A stretch of 64,000 nt of DNA from Pisaster brevispinus. Lineage: Eukaryota > Echinodermata > Asteroidea > Forcipulatida > Asteriidae. How positions within the stretch are numbered: position 1 is the stretch's first letter; the number at the start of each line of letters is the position of its first letter. The stretch covers positions 15,621,558 to 15,685,557 of the forward strand of contig JAMKCF010000008.1 in the NCBI GenBank assembly GCA_023634235.1, read 5' to 3'. Shown here piece by piece: positions 23,562 through 38,500 of the stretch. The notes below the pieces were generated by a model. That model saw only the letters and a program-made list of their open reading frames with translations, made no database searches and was not told the DNA's origin. Position numbers and translations under genes: made by a program.

Positions 23562-26500
23562 ATGGCTGCAAAAGCCATGCCACTGGCAAAGCTGCCTCCA
23601 ATTGCAGGGTAAGAATTTGAACAGTATTTCTTTATATTTCATGCATCCATACCACACAACAACAGATAGGCCTAGTCTTGCAAAATATTAACTGAATCAG
23701 TATCGTGAAAAAATTCACAATGTAGATTGCAAGATGGAAGAAGAGTCACGGTCTGAATTAGTGATTTCATAATAATAATAATAAATCGCAATAGTGATGT
23801 CCCCCAGACCAGAGAAATTGGCAAACCTGGCCTGGTCTGTTTGTTGGTTATTAATAATAATAATATCAATCATCATTTCTCAGATTCAACTGTTTTAGTA
23901 CTTTTTTTAGGGGTGAAAAATTATCCAAAACATAATTATTATAGGGCCAATTATTATATTGATTCGAAGGGAATGTTTTCTCAAAAAAGTTTATACTAAT
24001 AATATAAAAAATAATATATCAACAGCTGCAGTTCTCACCAAATAAGTTTTTACAGTAATTTTCTTTGGAGAATTTACAAATAAAGAAGGGTTAGTGAAAA
24101 AATGAATATCCATGTTATTTTATATTAATTTTTCTTTTATAATTTCCCAGCACCCAGCCAGCAGTTGGTCTAGGCATCTCACCAAGAGCAGTGAGGCAGT
24201 ACGAAGGACTACAAGGTCCAAGCTATCAGCTTAATGTAATCAACGATCGGACAAAACACAAACTACCTCAGCCTCAGGTTCTAAGGGTAAGGTCAATTTA
24301 GAGAACAGTTACAAATCGAATGCCTTTATTCAGAATTCCTGAGTGGAAATAACAGTGTAAATTGTCATTACTTAGATTAACGATGTCAAATTTTAATATC
24401 AAATTCAATTTTCTAAGAGTCCTATGAAAGTCAGAAAAAAATTACAGGTCTCTACCCTTACGTTAGAACATTTATAAATGTAATTTTATCTAATACTCTT
24501 TCATAGCGAAATTTGACTTGTGACGTCAACGAACTTTTAAAAAACCAGACAGACCATATATTTGAAATGTGGTGTTATTGAACATTTTTGGATATTGATG
24601 AAAATTGCACTTGAAGGGTATCAAACACAGTGGCATTTTACATCGTTTAAACTGAAGTTACAGGCGTCTAATTTTTTTCCCCATATTCATAAAGACTCTA
24701 TTGCGGAACTGTTTTTTTATAACACACAAACAATGTTTTCCTATTCCTGGCAGCCATTTATTGATACTAAAGCTGGTACCCTTGACACATGGCCAGCTCA
24801 TGCGACTTCCCAAGCCACAGCCAAGCCAGGTATCCCAAGTCACAGACCACGCTCCAGCCCAGACAAGATGTCAACAGACATGACCGATGACCCCCAACGA
24901 TCGGTCATCCCCAAGCCGAGGTTCCTGGAACAGCTGGAGATGTTCCTGAAGAAAGAACTTAGAAACCTGGATGGAGACAGGGAAGGTCCCAGTGACCTTA
25001 GGTTACAAGTAAGTCAATTATAAAGGATTTGCCTAAAGGGGTGGCAGGAAGTTTGGCCTAAGCGCACTGAACTGAAACGAGGTCCTTGGAATGTTTTTTA
25101 CTTGATGGTTTGTCTTTGGTTTTAAATGCCCAACTGTGCAATCTGAGGCGTTAAAAACGGTTTTATGTTCATGATTTTTGTGAACTAGATCTTGAGTAAA
25201 AAAACCCAAAGCGTTATTTTTGTTGCGTATTGACCGAAGTTTGTGCATATTGGCCCGCTAGTTTAGCTTGTGCATGGGGAGAGCCTTGCCAGCCTTTTTG
25301 GACCTTTTACAAATTATTGACCATCTAATTCATTCTTAGCATTTGTGAGTGTTTATTATTTATGTTTTACCCATACACCAATGTGTGGGAAGCACTGTGT
25401 TCAGTACTTTCCAGAGTTCTGTGAAGAAAAAAAACCATAGACAAATTACTAGAATGGGATTTGAACCCACGACCTTTGCCATTCAAGAGCAGATGTTACA
25501 CGAGTAGACCACCAATTATAACTCTATTGTAAAAAGTTTGCTAGGATTCTTTCTGTATTTGGTGGAATTCTTGTGGCATGTTGTGGCCAAGCAGTCTAGT
25601 TCGCCCAAGCTCTAGTGTTGTCAGTGTGGGTTCGGATCCCAGTTGTGACATTTGTGCCCTTGAGCAAAGCACTCAACCAAAATTGCTTCTTAAAAAGTTG
25701 GGAAGGTAGTGCATTCTGCTCTACCAGCAGGGCTCCTAGTGGATGATACCCTTGCCTACATCTTTACAGACTGTGAAGTGGGGTAACCCTGTTTCTGCCC
25801 CAGGAGTACATGTAGGTGGCAACGTGTCCCTGGTGACAGCTGATCTGGGTTGACATCTCAAATCAGTTCAGTGTAGCCCTCACCTTGAGGTGGCTGTCTT
25901 GCTTTGTGATGTTAGGTCTATATCTCATTAAAAAATACGAAAACAGATACATGGTTACAAAACACTCAAACCCTTCTGTTCAGAAGTTTTCAGAGGAAGC
26001 GATATCATCCCCAGCCTGATAGATGTCTTATTTTGTGTATTCCTGTTCCATTAACTCAGGCATACAGAGAGGTATTTGAGTATCTGATAGAAGACTTCAA
26101 GACATACAAGCCTCTTCTCTCCTCCATCAAGACAGAGTATGAGATGATGATAGCCCAGCAAAGAGAGCAGATCAGGGAGCTTGAGCCTCTCAAGGTAGGT
26201 CCATCATCTCTATTTTTCTTCAGATGTAAAGAGCTGCATAGTTGCACACACCATTATTATTATTATTATTATTATTATTAAAGGAAGGCTGATGGCATTA
26301 AATGTAGTTTGCATCTGTGAATGTTACATTCCTGTTGCTTTTACAAGATTCACTGAGCTGCCAACTCTCCCTGATTCTTCAGAGAGTTCCCTGAAAACTA
26401 ACCACATTTCCATGTTCTGATGAACAAATTTGAAAATCTCCCTGATTCTGGAAACTTTTTCCCTATTATGTTGAATGTAATTCTAAATATCTCTGTGATT

Positions 26501-29500
26501 GTTGTACAAAATCTCCCTGATTGTAAGATGCAAATGTTGGCAGCTCTGTATTCATAACAGTGTGCCAAGATATGATAAAGGACTACAGGAAAATCCAAAA
26601 GTACACCAATGATATTTTCTTACACTAAAAAACATAAATATGTCACCTTTTGTGTTATTGTGCATCCAACATGCGAGCCCTGAGGTTTCTCGAAAGAGAA
26701 AAAGAAATCCTGGTGCATTTTATGAGAGCGATTGTTGTCTTTTCTTTGTTTAGTCATGATTTCATTGTGACAACAATATTCTTAAAAAAAAATATATATA
26801 ATAAAAAAATAATATAAACATTCTGGAAATTCAGAAAATTAATCTTGGGTGTGAGCCTAGAATTGTTTTTGAAACACTAGCGATAAGTGGTTACTAATTA
26901 CATTATTGTGTTGCAGTCCATGTTGGTGACAGTCTCAGAGCAGTGTGATCAGAAGGTGATGGCACTGAGGGAAGAGGAGAGACAGGAGATGCTGGATCTT
27001 AAGAGAGACAAGAAGACGCTGCAGGAGACGATAGATGCCATGAAACAGCATGAAGTCTCACTACAGATGCAAATAGACAAGGTAGAGACGGGCTCGAATT
27101 TCGAGGAAAACTCCACAAGACGGCAGGGCTTGAAGTTCAACATTTTTTTATTGCAGCAGAATCTTTTTTACAAGACCAGAATCAAAATTGAGAAAAAAAA
27201 GAAAGAAGCTTAGCGACGAACAGCAGTTAGCGATGCTATGAAATGGAAACTCGCGCAGTATAAAACTGGTCATTTAGCTGTTCTATGAAGTTGGGCCCAA
27301 ACCGGCCCAGGTTGTATTAGCACTCGAAGGTTATCCAACACAATACTATTCAGGAGACGAGCAGAGTATACTGTTTGAAATGTCGAGACCATATCAATGG
27401 GTGTTTTCAGAGCCAACACTCCTCCCAGATGAGATTTATATACGGTTGTACATGCAAGTTTACTAGTAATCATTACTGCCTTTGATCCACACCATGTGGA
27501 GCTTTAAACATCACTTCCAATGGATCTGTTGAAACATAAGACAAAAATGGCTATCCTGATTTTCTTATTGGCGTAACTCGGCCGAGCGGTCAAGTGCACT
27601 GGACTCAAGCTCTGGTGTTTCAGATCAGCAGAGTGTGGGTTCAAATCCCAGTCTTGACACTCGTGTCCTTAAGCAAGACAGTTAACCATTATTGCTTCGT
27701 CCTTTGAATGGAACGTACAGCAGTTGTGTGTTGTGTAAAATGCACAGACAAGAACCCAGTTGCACTTATTGCTAAGAGAAGGCGTTTGCCCCGGTGTTTC
27801 TGGCAGCGGCTGCTGAATGGGCTACAATACCTTGTTAACCATTAGAAGGTGCTACATATATGGGTCTCATAATTACAAAAACATAACTCTGCTTGTGCTG
27901 TTGGGGAAAACACAAAGAATAAGAAAGAGCGCTTTGATACGCCCCTTGGGCTGTGATAAAGCACTAAATAAGAACTTAGTATTAAATTGTTAAGAGCCAA
28001 CATGGAAGCAATTAACAAAGAAATAATTTTTTTATCTATCTTCAGTTACAAGAAGATGTAGCCGCGGAATACTACAAATATCGAAATGAATGCGACGCTC
28101 GTAAATTGCTGGTGTCGGACATCAACGATTTACGCTACCAACAAGAAGACTTTCAAAAATCGCAGGGTCAGGTCAACCCGGTGGGAGAAACCAAAGAGGA
28201 TCCTGTGAAGCTCAAGATTGCATTAAGGTGAGAAGATACATTTATTAAAGGCAAAGTATATCTTTGGTTTTTGGAACCGTTCAATTGTTTTAACCGTATA
28301 TAAATTTAGATTTATACAATAAAACTATCCTGCTAAAATTTCATTTCAAAAGATAGTAGCGTTTCTGAGATATCGCCTAAAATCTGAAGCGGTTATGTGT
28401 ACACAGGAAGAACAATCCGTAATTGGAATACACAATCTGAGAAACGTTTCATGCAGAAATATTTCTCAGATTGGAATTTTTTTGAATCCCTCTCTTTATA
28501 ACCACATTCCTTTGAAGGGAATTGTTTCCCAAAATGTTATACATTATCAACAGCTGCAGTTCTTTACCAAGTCAGTTTTTATGGTCACTATTTTTTGGAA
28601 CAATTACCAAAGGTATACCCTTCCTTTAAATCTGCTTGTACAACGTGAATGTGTGTTAAATCTTTAATGTTAAATTGTATGTATGACACATGGATATTAT
28701 TTTTGTGTGAAACAAAAATGTCAAGTATCAAATAAAAATGTGTTAAATATAACAGGGGCCAATTTCATAGCACTGCTTAACTGTAAACAAATTTTGCCCC
28801 AACTATAGCGAAAAGTTTGCATAAGTTTAAGCATATTTCACAGGTTAGCAAGAAATTTAGGCTACCAGCTTGCACAGACCATAGAATTTGCATTGTTGCA
28901 ACATTTGTTTGCTTACAGTAAGCACTGGAAGGTTAGCATTTCTTTTTCTGTGCTAACAGTTAGCAGCGCTATGAAAAGGAAATCTCTCAGTAAGCACAAA
29001 ACTGGTTGTTAAGTCTATGAAATTGGTCTCTGGTGGAAATAATAAGTTCCAAGGATGATTGTCAGTCGTGCAAAGTAAGCTGAACGGCAGCCCGTTATGA
29101 ATTTGCAGGATGGTTAAGACCTCCGCTATCTTCTGTTGTCATGAAAGGTTAACATTTTAAATAAAGTTGTTGTGTACATTCTCAGAAACGAGTTCCTTTC
29201 CATAAAGCCAATTAGCATTTACTTTTCTGTCGATGTTTAGGAGAGCAAGAGAGGATCTGACGGATGCGACACAGCGCTTGACGGAGATGATTGCCAACTA
29301 TGGGGATGTAGTACCAAGGAGGGACTTTGAAGCACTCAAAGTAGAGCATGAGGTAATATATCAGTGCATATAGGGCTGTTACCGACCACACTACGCATCT
29401 GGTCACGTTTGCAGTTTTTCCAATGGTTGTACTTTTGTACCTGAAACCACCCAAAAGTCTATTATCATGTGAATGGCATACAGACTTATGCTGAAAATAA

Positions 29501-32500
29501 TTTGATTAGAATCATTTGATGTTTAAAAAAAAATACCAATAACTTGCCCCAAAGATTCCATCAAGAATGGACAAGAAAAAGTTACCTGTCTTTTCTGTAA
29601 ACTTTTTTAATGAAATTTGAGAGTAACTGAAAAATTGATAACTCTAGTCAACTCATATTTTTTGAGTAAAATCCTGCATGAACATTCACATGTTGGAACA
29701 CTTGTGGGTGGTTTCGGGTACTAAAAGAAAAAATACAACCATTGGAAAAACTGTGTACATGACAGATGCAAAATGGTAAGTTTGTTATCTGTAGACAAAT
29801 ATAAACAACAAGTTAAACAAAACAACAGATAACAAATAACAACAGGGATTTATTGAGTGCCTTTGCCAAAAGAAAATCAAAGCGCTGTGAGCAAAACATC
29901 AGAAATCAAAACAAAAGTTTTTTTTAAGAGTCCCTTAAACTGTTCAAGAAATGAGGCATGTAGGATGGAAGAGATGGTAGAGAATTCAGGGACCCTAAGT
30001 TCAGGGACCCCAAAAGCATGGTCCCCTGTACTCCTGGTAATGCGAGGGATTACCAAATTGGCCTCCGAGCAAAGGGCAAAGGGCATTTGGGATGGCTGAT
30101 CGAGGTTGGGAACATCAGAAATGTACGATGGAAACATAAGTCAAAATACAACAAATGTTAGACCAGGCAGACAAGCACAAAGTAGATGGGAAAAAAAAGC
30201 ATTATAAAAAAATATTAATTACAGGCAGAGCATCAGTCATTTGGATGGAACTGTTGCTCTTTTCGAAACTGTTTTGAGAAAATTTACCTAATGTAATCTA
30301 ATAAATAAGTACTTGTCCTTCACAGAAATTACAAGAAGAAATGGAGCTGCTGAAAAAAGACCACGAGACCCTGATGACAGAACATGAGTGAGTCATTGTG
30401 GCAAAGTATTTCTATTTCAATTTAGAGATTTTAATACTTCTGAATTCATTTGAAAGGAAGAGAGATTTTGAATAGGGTTCACATAGAGCCACTGATGTCA
30501 GTGTCCACTTGATCATGTGACATTCACACCTTTCCTATGTAAAAACACATTATTCAGTTGAGCTATAAGCAGGTCATTTCACTTTTTAGATATCATGAAG
30601 AGATACATATCTTTGACTTATTAATATGGTAATTAGCCAATATATTTACAGAAATTAGTCAATGGAGAGGTTAAACTTATACAGAATCATATGAGAGGTC
30701 TTAAACTGCAAACCATTGCTATTGCACTTTGCAGTTTTAAGCTAAGCACAGTGTAAAATATAAATCTCAACTAGGCCTTTTGACATAAGTAGCTCTTTAG
30801 TGATGACTAATTTTACCCTTTTTTCCATAAAAAGTTACCTGTAATAAGAAATTGTCAGCTCCTGAAGACGATCAGAGCATACTGATCAAAACATTGAGTT
30901 GTTAATCCACCAGTTCTTCTCACAACCACCACTACTCAAAAGAGATGTTACACAAGCCGCCACTGCAAACCCCATCTGATCATACTCCCACCATGAAAAG
31001 TTTCAAATCCCACTTAAAACTGTCAGCTGCAGTTATAATGTGAGATCATAAAAACATAACTGGATTGCATGAACCAGTCTTCAATAACCGCTGATCCAGT
31101 AACACCCCCATTTGTTTAATTTTTTTCCCAGTACACTTCTTGAGGTCAACAAACAGGTGTTGACTCAGAGAGATGAGTTTTACTCGGAGCTGGAAGTGCT
31201 TAAACGATCGGCAACACCAAGGTACATTGTCAAACCATTAGCATGTTCTTAAGTAAAGGGTTGGGAGATAGAGGGTGTGGGTCACAAGAGTCAATTTTTC
31301 TTTATCCAGAGTTTGGTTAGTCCTCTTAGTTTTGTTGTTGTTGTTGTTGTTGTTTTTTTTTTTTTGGGGGGGGGGTTGTGAACTAAGAAAACAATTGACT
31401 GGAACAGGAATTTAACCTGCGACCTACAGATTAAACATGGCTGTGTGACAGGAGATTCTGTCACCCATACAATGAATTGTGTAGAAATGTTGTCTGATAG
31501 CGCTTTTTTGAAACTACATCCTTCAGCCACGTTAAGTTACCATATGGGAGACACACACAACAGGGGACAAAAGCTGTCTAGCGCCAATGTTGGCGGTCTC
31601 CCTATTTTGTCAATCTTTGTTAAGGGGTGCCAGTCACAAGCATCCTACTCCATTGTAACAATTTTCAGTGAGTTGACCGAAGCCATTTTACAAGACATTA
31701 TTTAAAACTAACTTGCAAATGGCTTATTGCATATGGTTCAGATGTGACATTTTTCAAAAATTGTGGCCCATTTACATGTTTAAAAAAAAATATAGACAGC
31801 TTTATTCCACGTACTGCATCTCTTTGGAAGTCCTTGCTTGGTGCATGTTTCCCTCCATCCTACAATCTAGACTGTTTTAAGAGGAATATTAATTCCTACC
31901 TTCAGCTCCCCTGAGGTATTTTCATCTTAAATATTTCCTTCTTGTAGCCCCTTACCCGAGAGTGGCTTTTAAACTTGTTTGGGGCAAACTTGCATAAAAA
32001 ATAAAATAAAATAAAAATAAAGAGATATTGATGTCAGTGCTTATTTGTTGCCTACAGACCAGACTGGGATCGCTGTGCCCCCTTCATGGAAGGAGGGGAG
32101 GAGAGATGGAAGACCATCTCCAAGGATAAGAGCAGCGATGGTAAGGTGGACCTGCTTCTCAAGGAACTAGCAGGAGACGGGGAGGGACTTGCATTCTTTG
32201 AGCCCAAGGTAGGTAACATTTATAATTTGAATTCAAGTAACAGGAAGACATTTTATTAGAATCCTTCTACAAGTAGTGTGTTTCTCAAAACAAACCAACC
32301 CATCATGCCACAACAGTGGCATTGTGAGGCACACACATGCTGATACGGAGAGTAAAGTCCTCGCCCAAAAGTGCTTCAATGAGAGCGGTAAATTGGAGGA
32401 GCCACCAGCTTTTTTTGTGAAAAAAAAAAGCAGCCAATGCAATATTTAAATTAAAACTTGTGTCATTCATTGTACAATTGATGGCTCATTTACTGGTTCT

Positions 32501-35500
32501 TTTTATAGATCCCTCCCACATATGAAATTCTTTGAGCATCATGTATTGAAGTTATGTAAAGTTGTGTCAGTGGCGACCACCCTTGTGCTTTTTTCTCTCC
32601 GTCTTTCTTCATCTGTTTTTTCTGTTTTTTGTAAAGTGCATATATGTCTTTTTTACTTAATAAGTGTTGTTCTTGTATGTATTTTTTAGATTCCTTTTAT
32701 TTTCGCACACTGCAGGACAAAGAATTTCATGTTTTTTTTAAACCAATGTGACCAATAAATAAATAAATAAAAGAATGAATGAAAAGCGTTGTATCTCGAT
32801 TTTGCAAGATGTTAAATTTCGTGCGACAATGATCTGTTAAAAAAACGCTGTATCTCGGTGCGTACTTGTTTTATGTGTACCTCCGAGCTATTTTTAGTGA
32901 GATATATTGTTTAGACCATTTCAAACACCTGTGTAACATAAGTGCTATTTTAAAAGATAAGCCGCTTTTGCACTGACACGACGACAATCACTGACCGCCG
33001 AGTCTTAAATCTGATTGTTTCATTTTAATCACCCCACAGGGTACAGGCGAGGATGTTCCACTCTACCTCCAGACAGATGTAAAAGTCAGAAACAGAGAGA
33101 TATCAAAGGGCGATGCCCTGGGTTTGATCAAGGAGATCTGGGCAGCCAAGAATAAACAGGAATCACAGGTAAGACTGAAGGGACTTGGCGAATCTCGAAA
33201 TGACATGCAGGATTTGAAAAGACATAAACAGGACCAGGTTTTATAGAAGTGTTGATATGTCTGATACTTCGTGGAGACAACGAGTGCCTCCATGCCCCTG
33301 GCCATGCTGGCCATTGCCTTGTTGCCCCTTAAGATGTTTCAGTGCAAGTTTGTACCACACAGAAGTACCCTTCACTTAGGAAAAGTTGCCTTGCCCCTAC
33401 AAGTACCAAGTATTAGGCCTGGGTGTCTGATATTAGCAGCTAGTTTTATAAAAGAATTGCCGGAGAAAAATAACTCATATAGTTAAGCAAGGCCCAATTT
33501 CACGGCTCTGCTTACCGGGGAATTCTGTGCTTACAGCCCATTGATTCACGTGCTTCACCAGCAGCATTAAGCACAGAGTTCTGCAGTAAGCAGCGCTAAG
33601 AAGTCAGGCCCTGTTATTATGTAGCGCTTAAAACTACAACGTTCAATTTCTTGTGCAGAGAGTTGACAAAAACGCTTTGCAATCAATCATTCCAGAACAT
33701 GAAGAAGTAAAGACGGCTCTGATGATTCGAAAAGGTGAAATATATTGATGATTAAGCTCAGTCTTTTTTTCCCCTCTGGAACTCTTCAGACAGAGAACGG
33801 TTTAGTTGGACCAATGGACGTCTTCCTAGCACAGTTTCTGGATGACAGATTCCGAGATAAGAAGGTGATTGCTGAGAAGGCATACAACCTCCATGACGCC
33901 TTGGAGAGATACCCTGATGAAGGCCTCTGCAGCTTATTCTACCAAGTACTTAAAAATGAGGTCAGTTTGAAATAAAATTCTCTGCGCAAAATATCAATTC
34001 CCATTAACTTCAAGATAGATTGATTAAATGACAGTGTCGGTTACAGGCATAATATCTGACTCTTGAAAAATAATTGGAAATTTGTTGTTGACGTCCTATC
34101 CGCCCCATGTAGGTTTTTATAAGCTTTTCAGGCTATTTAATAACAGTATCCATGATATTTCTGAGGGGGAAAACAAAATAGAAATCAGGAAGAATACCAT
34201 GTCTTGTGTGTTCGCAATCAGTATATCATGTGTGCACGCACTTGGCATCATGCATTTTGAAATATAAATAATAAGGCTTAAAATATTTACTAGTTCTGAA
34301 AAGTTGTTGATACACTAATCAGTTATGTACAGTGATAACTGTGCTGTAGTCGAGCGGTCTAGAGCATCAAACTCAAGTTCTGATGGCCGAGTCATCTGAG
34401 TGCAGGTTCGAATATTAGTCAAAATAGGTGGGGTCATATTATGGCGTGTCCTGGCCGAGTGGTCAAGTGCACCATACTCAAGCTCTGGTGTTTCTGATCA
34501 GCAGAGTGTTGGTTAGAGTCCCGGTCTTTACACTCTTGTCCTTAAGCAAGACACTTAACCATTATTGCTTTGTTCTTTGGATGAGACGTTTAGCTGTGTG
34601 TGTTGTGTAGTGCACGTAAAAGAACCCAGTAAACTTATCATTAAGAGAAGGGGGCTGGCCCCAGTATTTCTGGTATGGTTGGCTGCAGATTGCGCCACAG
34701 CACCTTTTAAACCCCTACAAAGTGCTGTGTAAATGGTCTCATACTACAAGACGCCCATAGATCAGTGCTTTATACAAATTGATTGTATTAAACATATATC
34801 AGTTTGCCTGGCAGAAGGTCGAACGGCTGTATGTCCTTTTTTCGGGCACACAAAGTACAACTTTTTGCAGCAGAAGGTTGCAGCAATAAACGGTTCTTTT
34901 GAAAAACAATAGGGCACAACTGTTGTTTATTAAACACTGGAATTACTTCCAAGACATGTTTTTCCATTCCCATGTGGAATTTAACTTCCCTGCTACAACT
35001 TATAAATAACAGAAAAACGACCAGAATTTAACACTCAGTTTTCTTGACACATAATTTCAGACAGTAATTGCTTACAACCTTTGGCTGGTCACACTCTCAT
35101 TACCATCTTCTTCTGGGCACACGACGATATCATATAGAGAACTAAAGAGCATGACAGATTAAGTGCAAGTTCTAGCCAGTGTTGTAATCAAGTAATTTTT
35201 GCTCAAGTCAAGTCACAAGTCACATAACGTCCTAAAATAAGCCCACCACCATAATGTTGTGACAAACTGAAATATAATAAAAAAACCTGGTAATAATTTC
35301 AATCCATGAATCAGAGCTCATTCACTCTGACCTTTTATTTACATAAAAACTGAATTAAAGTCACAGGCCAAAGTGAAAAAATACACATTTGTACTAGAAC
35401 ACCTTAGAAATTGACCTGAAGTGAAGTCACATGTATTTTAAACAATAATTGCACTGTCGTAAAAACAAATTTATTCAAGTCAATTCTCAACTCACCTTAA

Positions 35501-38500
35501 GTAATTTTTACGTAAATCAAGCCAAGTCTCAAGTCATTTTTCCCACAAGTCAAGTTAAGTGGCAAGTCAATGAAATTGGCGACTCGAGTCTGACTTGAGT
35601 CCAAGTCACCAACTCGAGTCAACAACACTGGTCCTAGCTGTTAAACAAATCGTGAAAACAAAAATGGAAATTACAATACTACGACAGCAAATGTATGTAC
35701 TGTGACATCAACTTCTTATGATTGGTTGTATTATTTTTTTTTTCAGATCAGTGAAGATGTGTACCACCAACAGATGGAGATGTTACAGAACCTGATGGAG
35801 TCATTTAATAAGTCTTCAGAGACAGTGACAATCCCATCATCAGCATCACCACCAGAGACAGTGGAGGCAGAGGAAGGAGTGGAACCCCAGCAGGTAGGTT
35901 CTTTAGATGTCTGCTTAAATGATTGGTTTCTGAGATTCAAGAGTCAAAAGTCAAGATTCAAGATTTAAGGTTTCAAAATTCAAATTTGATTCAATCGTGC
36001 TAAAACGTGAGAACTTTCTTCCCATGCAGTGGATGTAAAAAGCAAACAAGAACTTTTATTACATTGTGGTCATTAGTGGCTCGACTTGACTAAGGACCTC
36101 TATGGTTCACTAAACACTATTTTATCCCAGTCTCGATGCACATGCATTTCATTAGGGACCACTGCCTGCAAGCTTTGCTTCTAAAATAAATCCCTCTGCA
36201 GTATCTCATTTATTTTGCATCTAGTTCTCAAAATCTATGTTATGAAACATGTACTCTTCATTTTGTATTGATCTCTTTTGATCGATAATGTCTTTTTTGT
36301 ATTTTGATACTGTGGAACTAAACAAACCTTGAACATTGAGAACTCAATGGAGGACCTATTTTCATTCAACCAAAAAGGGGCCCAGACTACTTTACCTTCC
36401 AGCCTCAGTTTGGGATCTTTGTTTTAAACGGGAGAAAAACAAGATATGGCTCCTTACATGGTGCTCCCACACTTACGTTCCTGTAAACTATTGATCGTCT
36501 TATTAGGTTGTACCCAAGGAGGAGGAGGAGGAAAGTAAAGAAACCAGCGTCCAAGTCATCCCAAGAGACAAGTTTGAGGCAGCTCTGAGAGAGGTCTTCG
36601 CCATCAAGTCCGATGAGAACATTGAGGCCCTTGTGGCTGCAGCCTTAGATGACTTGAAACCAGAAGAAGGAGCAGAAACCCTGAACTATCAAGATCTCTT
36701 CATGGAGGTAAAAGTCCAAAACCTCAAGTGTTCACAAAAATGTCTGAATTATACTCCCTGAAAGTTTCATCACAACTGGCCAACTTCATAAAAAACATAC
36801 AAGCAGCATTTTACAAAATATATACATAGGAAATGCAATAAAATATATTGCTTATTATGACTTTTGACTGTTCAACTGGTACTTTATTGCCCATATAAAA
36901 AGATTGTAAAAATACAACCTAACAGGCAAGTTCCAATACTAAATGATACAAAAGTACAAAATGTAATAAATGCCAACCAAGATTTAGTAGCAGATTTAAA
37001 TTACCCAGATGATTTCGTTATCAACGACTGTAAAAAAACATTATTTATGGTCCACTTATCTTAAAAGATAGAGTAAATAACCAACTTCAAACTAACAATA
37101 AGATAATTACAGCGACCTCTAACTTGTAGGGAAGGGGACAGAATGGACGGGATGTTTTAATTTGATCAGTTAGGTATTCATCAGGCCTTGGAACCAAAGC
37201 AACAAGCGTTCTGTTGGATTGTGCAAAATGCCAATGCATAATATTCTCTGTTCAGGAATGTTGTCTCCCGTAGTTCAGCACATTGTTGCAGTCGAGCAGA
37301 ACGGTCTGGCGGTCCACTGGATTGCGGGTGTATGACTACGGGAACATTTCTTCGCAACTCGAACATGCCTCACTTTTGAGACACTCCCCAAGTGTCCAAT
37401 ACAGGGTGCAATCCAGACTTTACAAAGACAGGTTTTTTCGTTTTGACTTTGAACACAGGATGAAGAAGATGGAGGTGCTCGGCCTTTCATTAATCTAATC
37501 CGTAAACAAGATATAGAAGAGCGTCTCAAGTATGTGGAGCAGATCAAACAAGAGATGGGGGACAAGGAGTAAGTAGTATGGTTCATGGTCAAAGATGATG
37601 AGTGCTCTAAATTCCTTCATGATGGAAGGAACTCACTGCACAATTTGATGATGGCCTCATTTTAGAATGGCTCTACAAGAACTTTTGTTGATCTTAATGG
37701 GCCAACAAAATTGTTCATGGCCTCACGTTTCAACCCTGGCAGAGTCTTTCTTAAAGGCTAAATGATAACATACCAGTAACAGAAACAGTCAGGTAGAAAG
37801 AGAAGCAGAATGTGATCAGAAAAAGCATAGGATGAACAATGACAATGACAAGGGGACAAAAGGTGGGGGGGGGGGGGGGGGGTTAGAGATTAGGGTAGAA
37901 AGAAGGGGCTAGTTTGACCACAAGAGGTTGGAAACACAACAGACAAAAATGAAAGGTGGGAAGAGGGAGAAAAAGTAAATGTAGTTGAATGAGACAGGAG
38001 AAGGCAAAGATAAGGAGTTTTCAGTCATTTTCTTTGTGTGTTGAGACTATGGAGGTTGAATGATCTGGAGGCGCCTTATCCACAGTTTCTCACCACTTGG
38101 ACAGTATCTCTGTGGTTGCCTAGTGCCCCACTGCCCTTTAAAATGTATGTCAGAAATAGAGTGACCTTTCGCCTCCAAAGAAGATTCCAATTTCTAGACA
38201 TGCCCCGCTTCAAGACAATGGTGAGGCATCATAAAAATATTGCAGGATACCAGTCATATATTGTACATGTGACATGGTATTTTGGCTGGTAACCTTGTTC
38301 TGGTAAGCATAAATTTGTTATGCTTAGCTACTTTTTGTGCTTAAGCAGCTCTATGAAATTGGGCCCAAATCTTGGTTAATATATCATAACCAATGCGCCA
38401 GGAGATATGTCTTTTGCACAGAGCGTTTTTCATGCCAGATTCGATGTATTACAAAATCATACAACATGATACAAAATCATGACCATTTACTCAAATTGAC

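Noticed and set aside
24562..25023. A 153-codon plus-strand frame.
   Set aside because: Only the part from 24754 to 25008 is coding, as TSNAXIP1 exon 3; the rest is read-through into introns.
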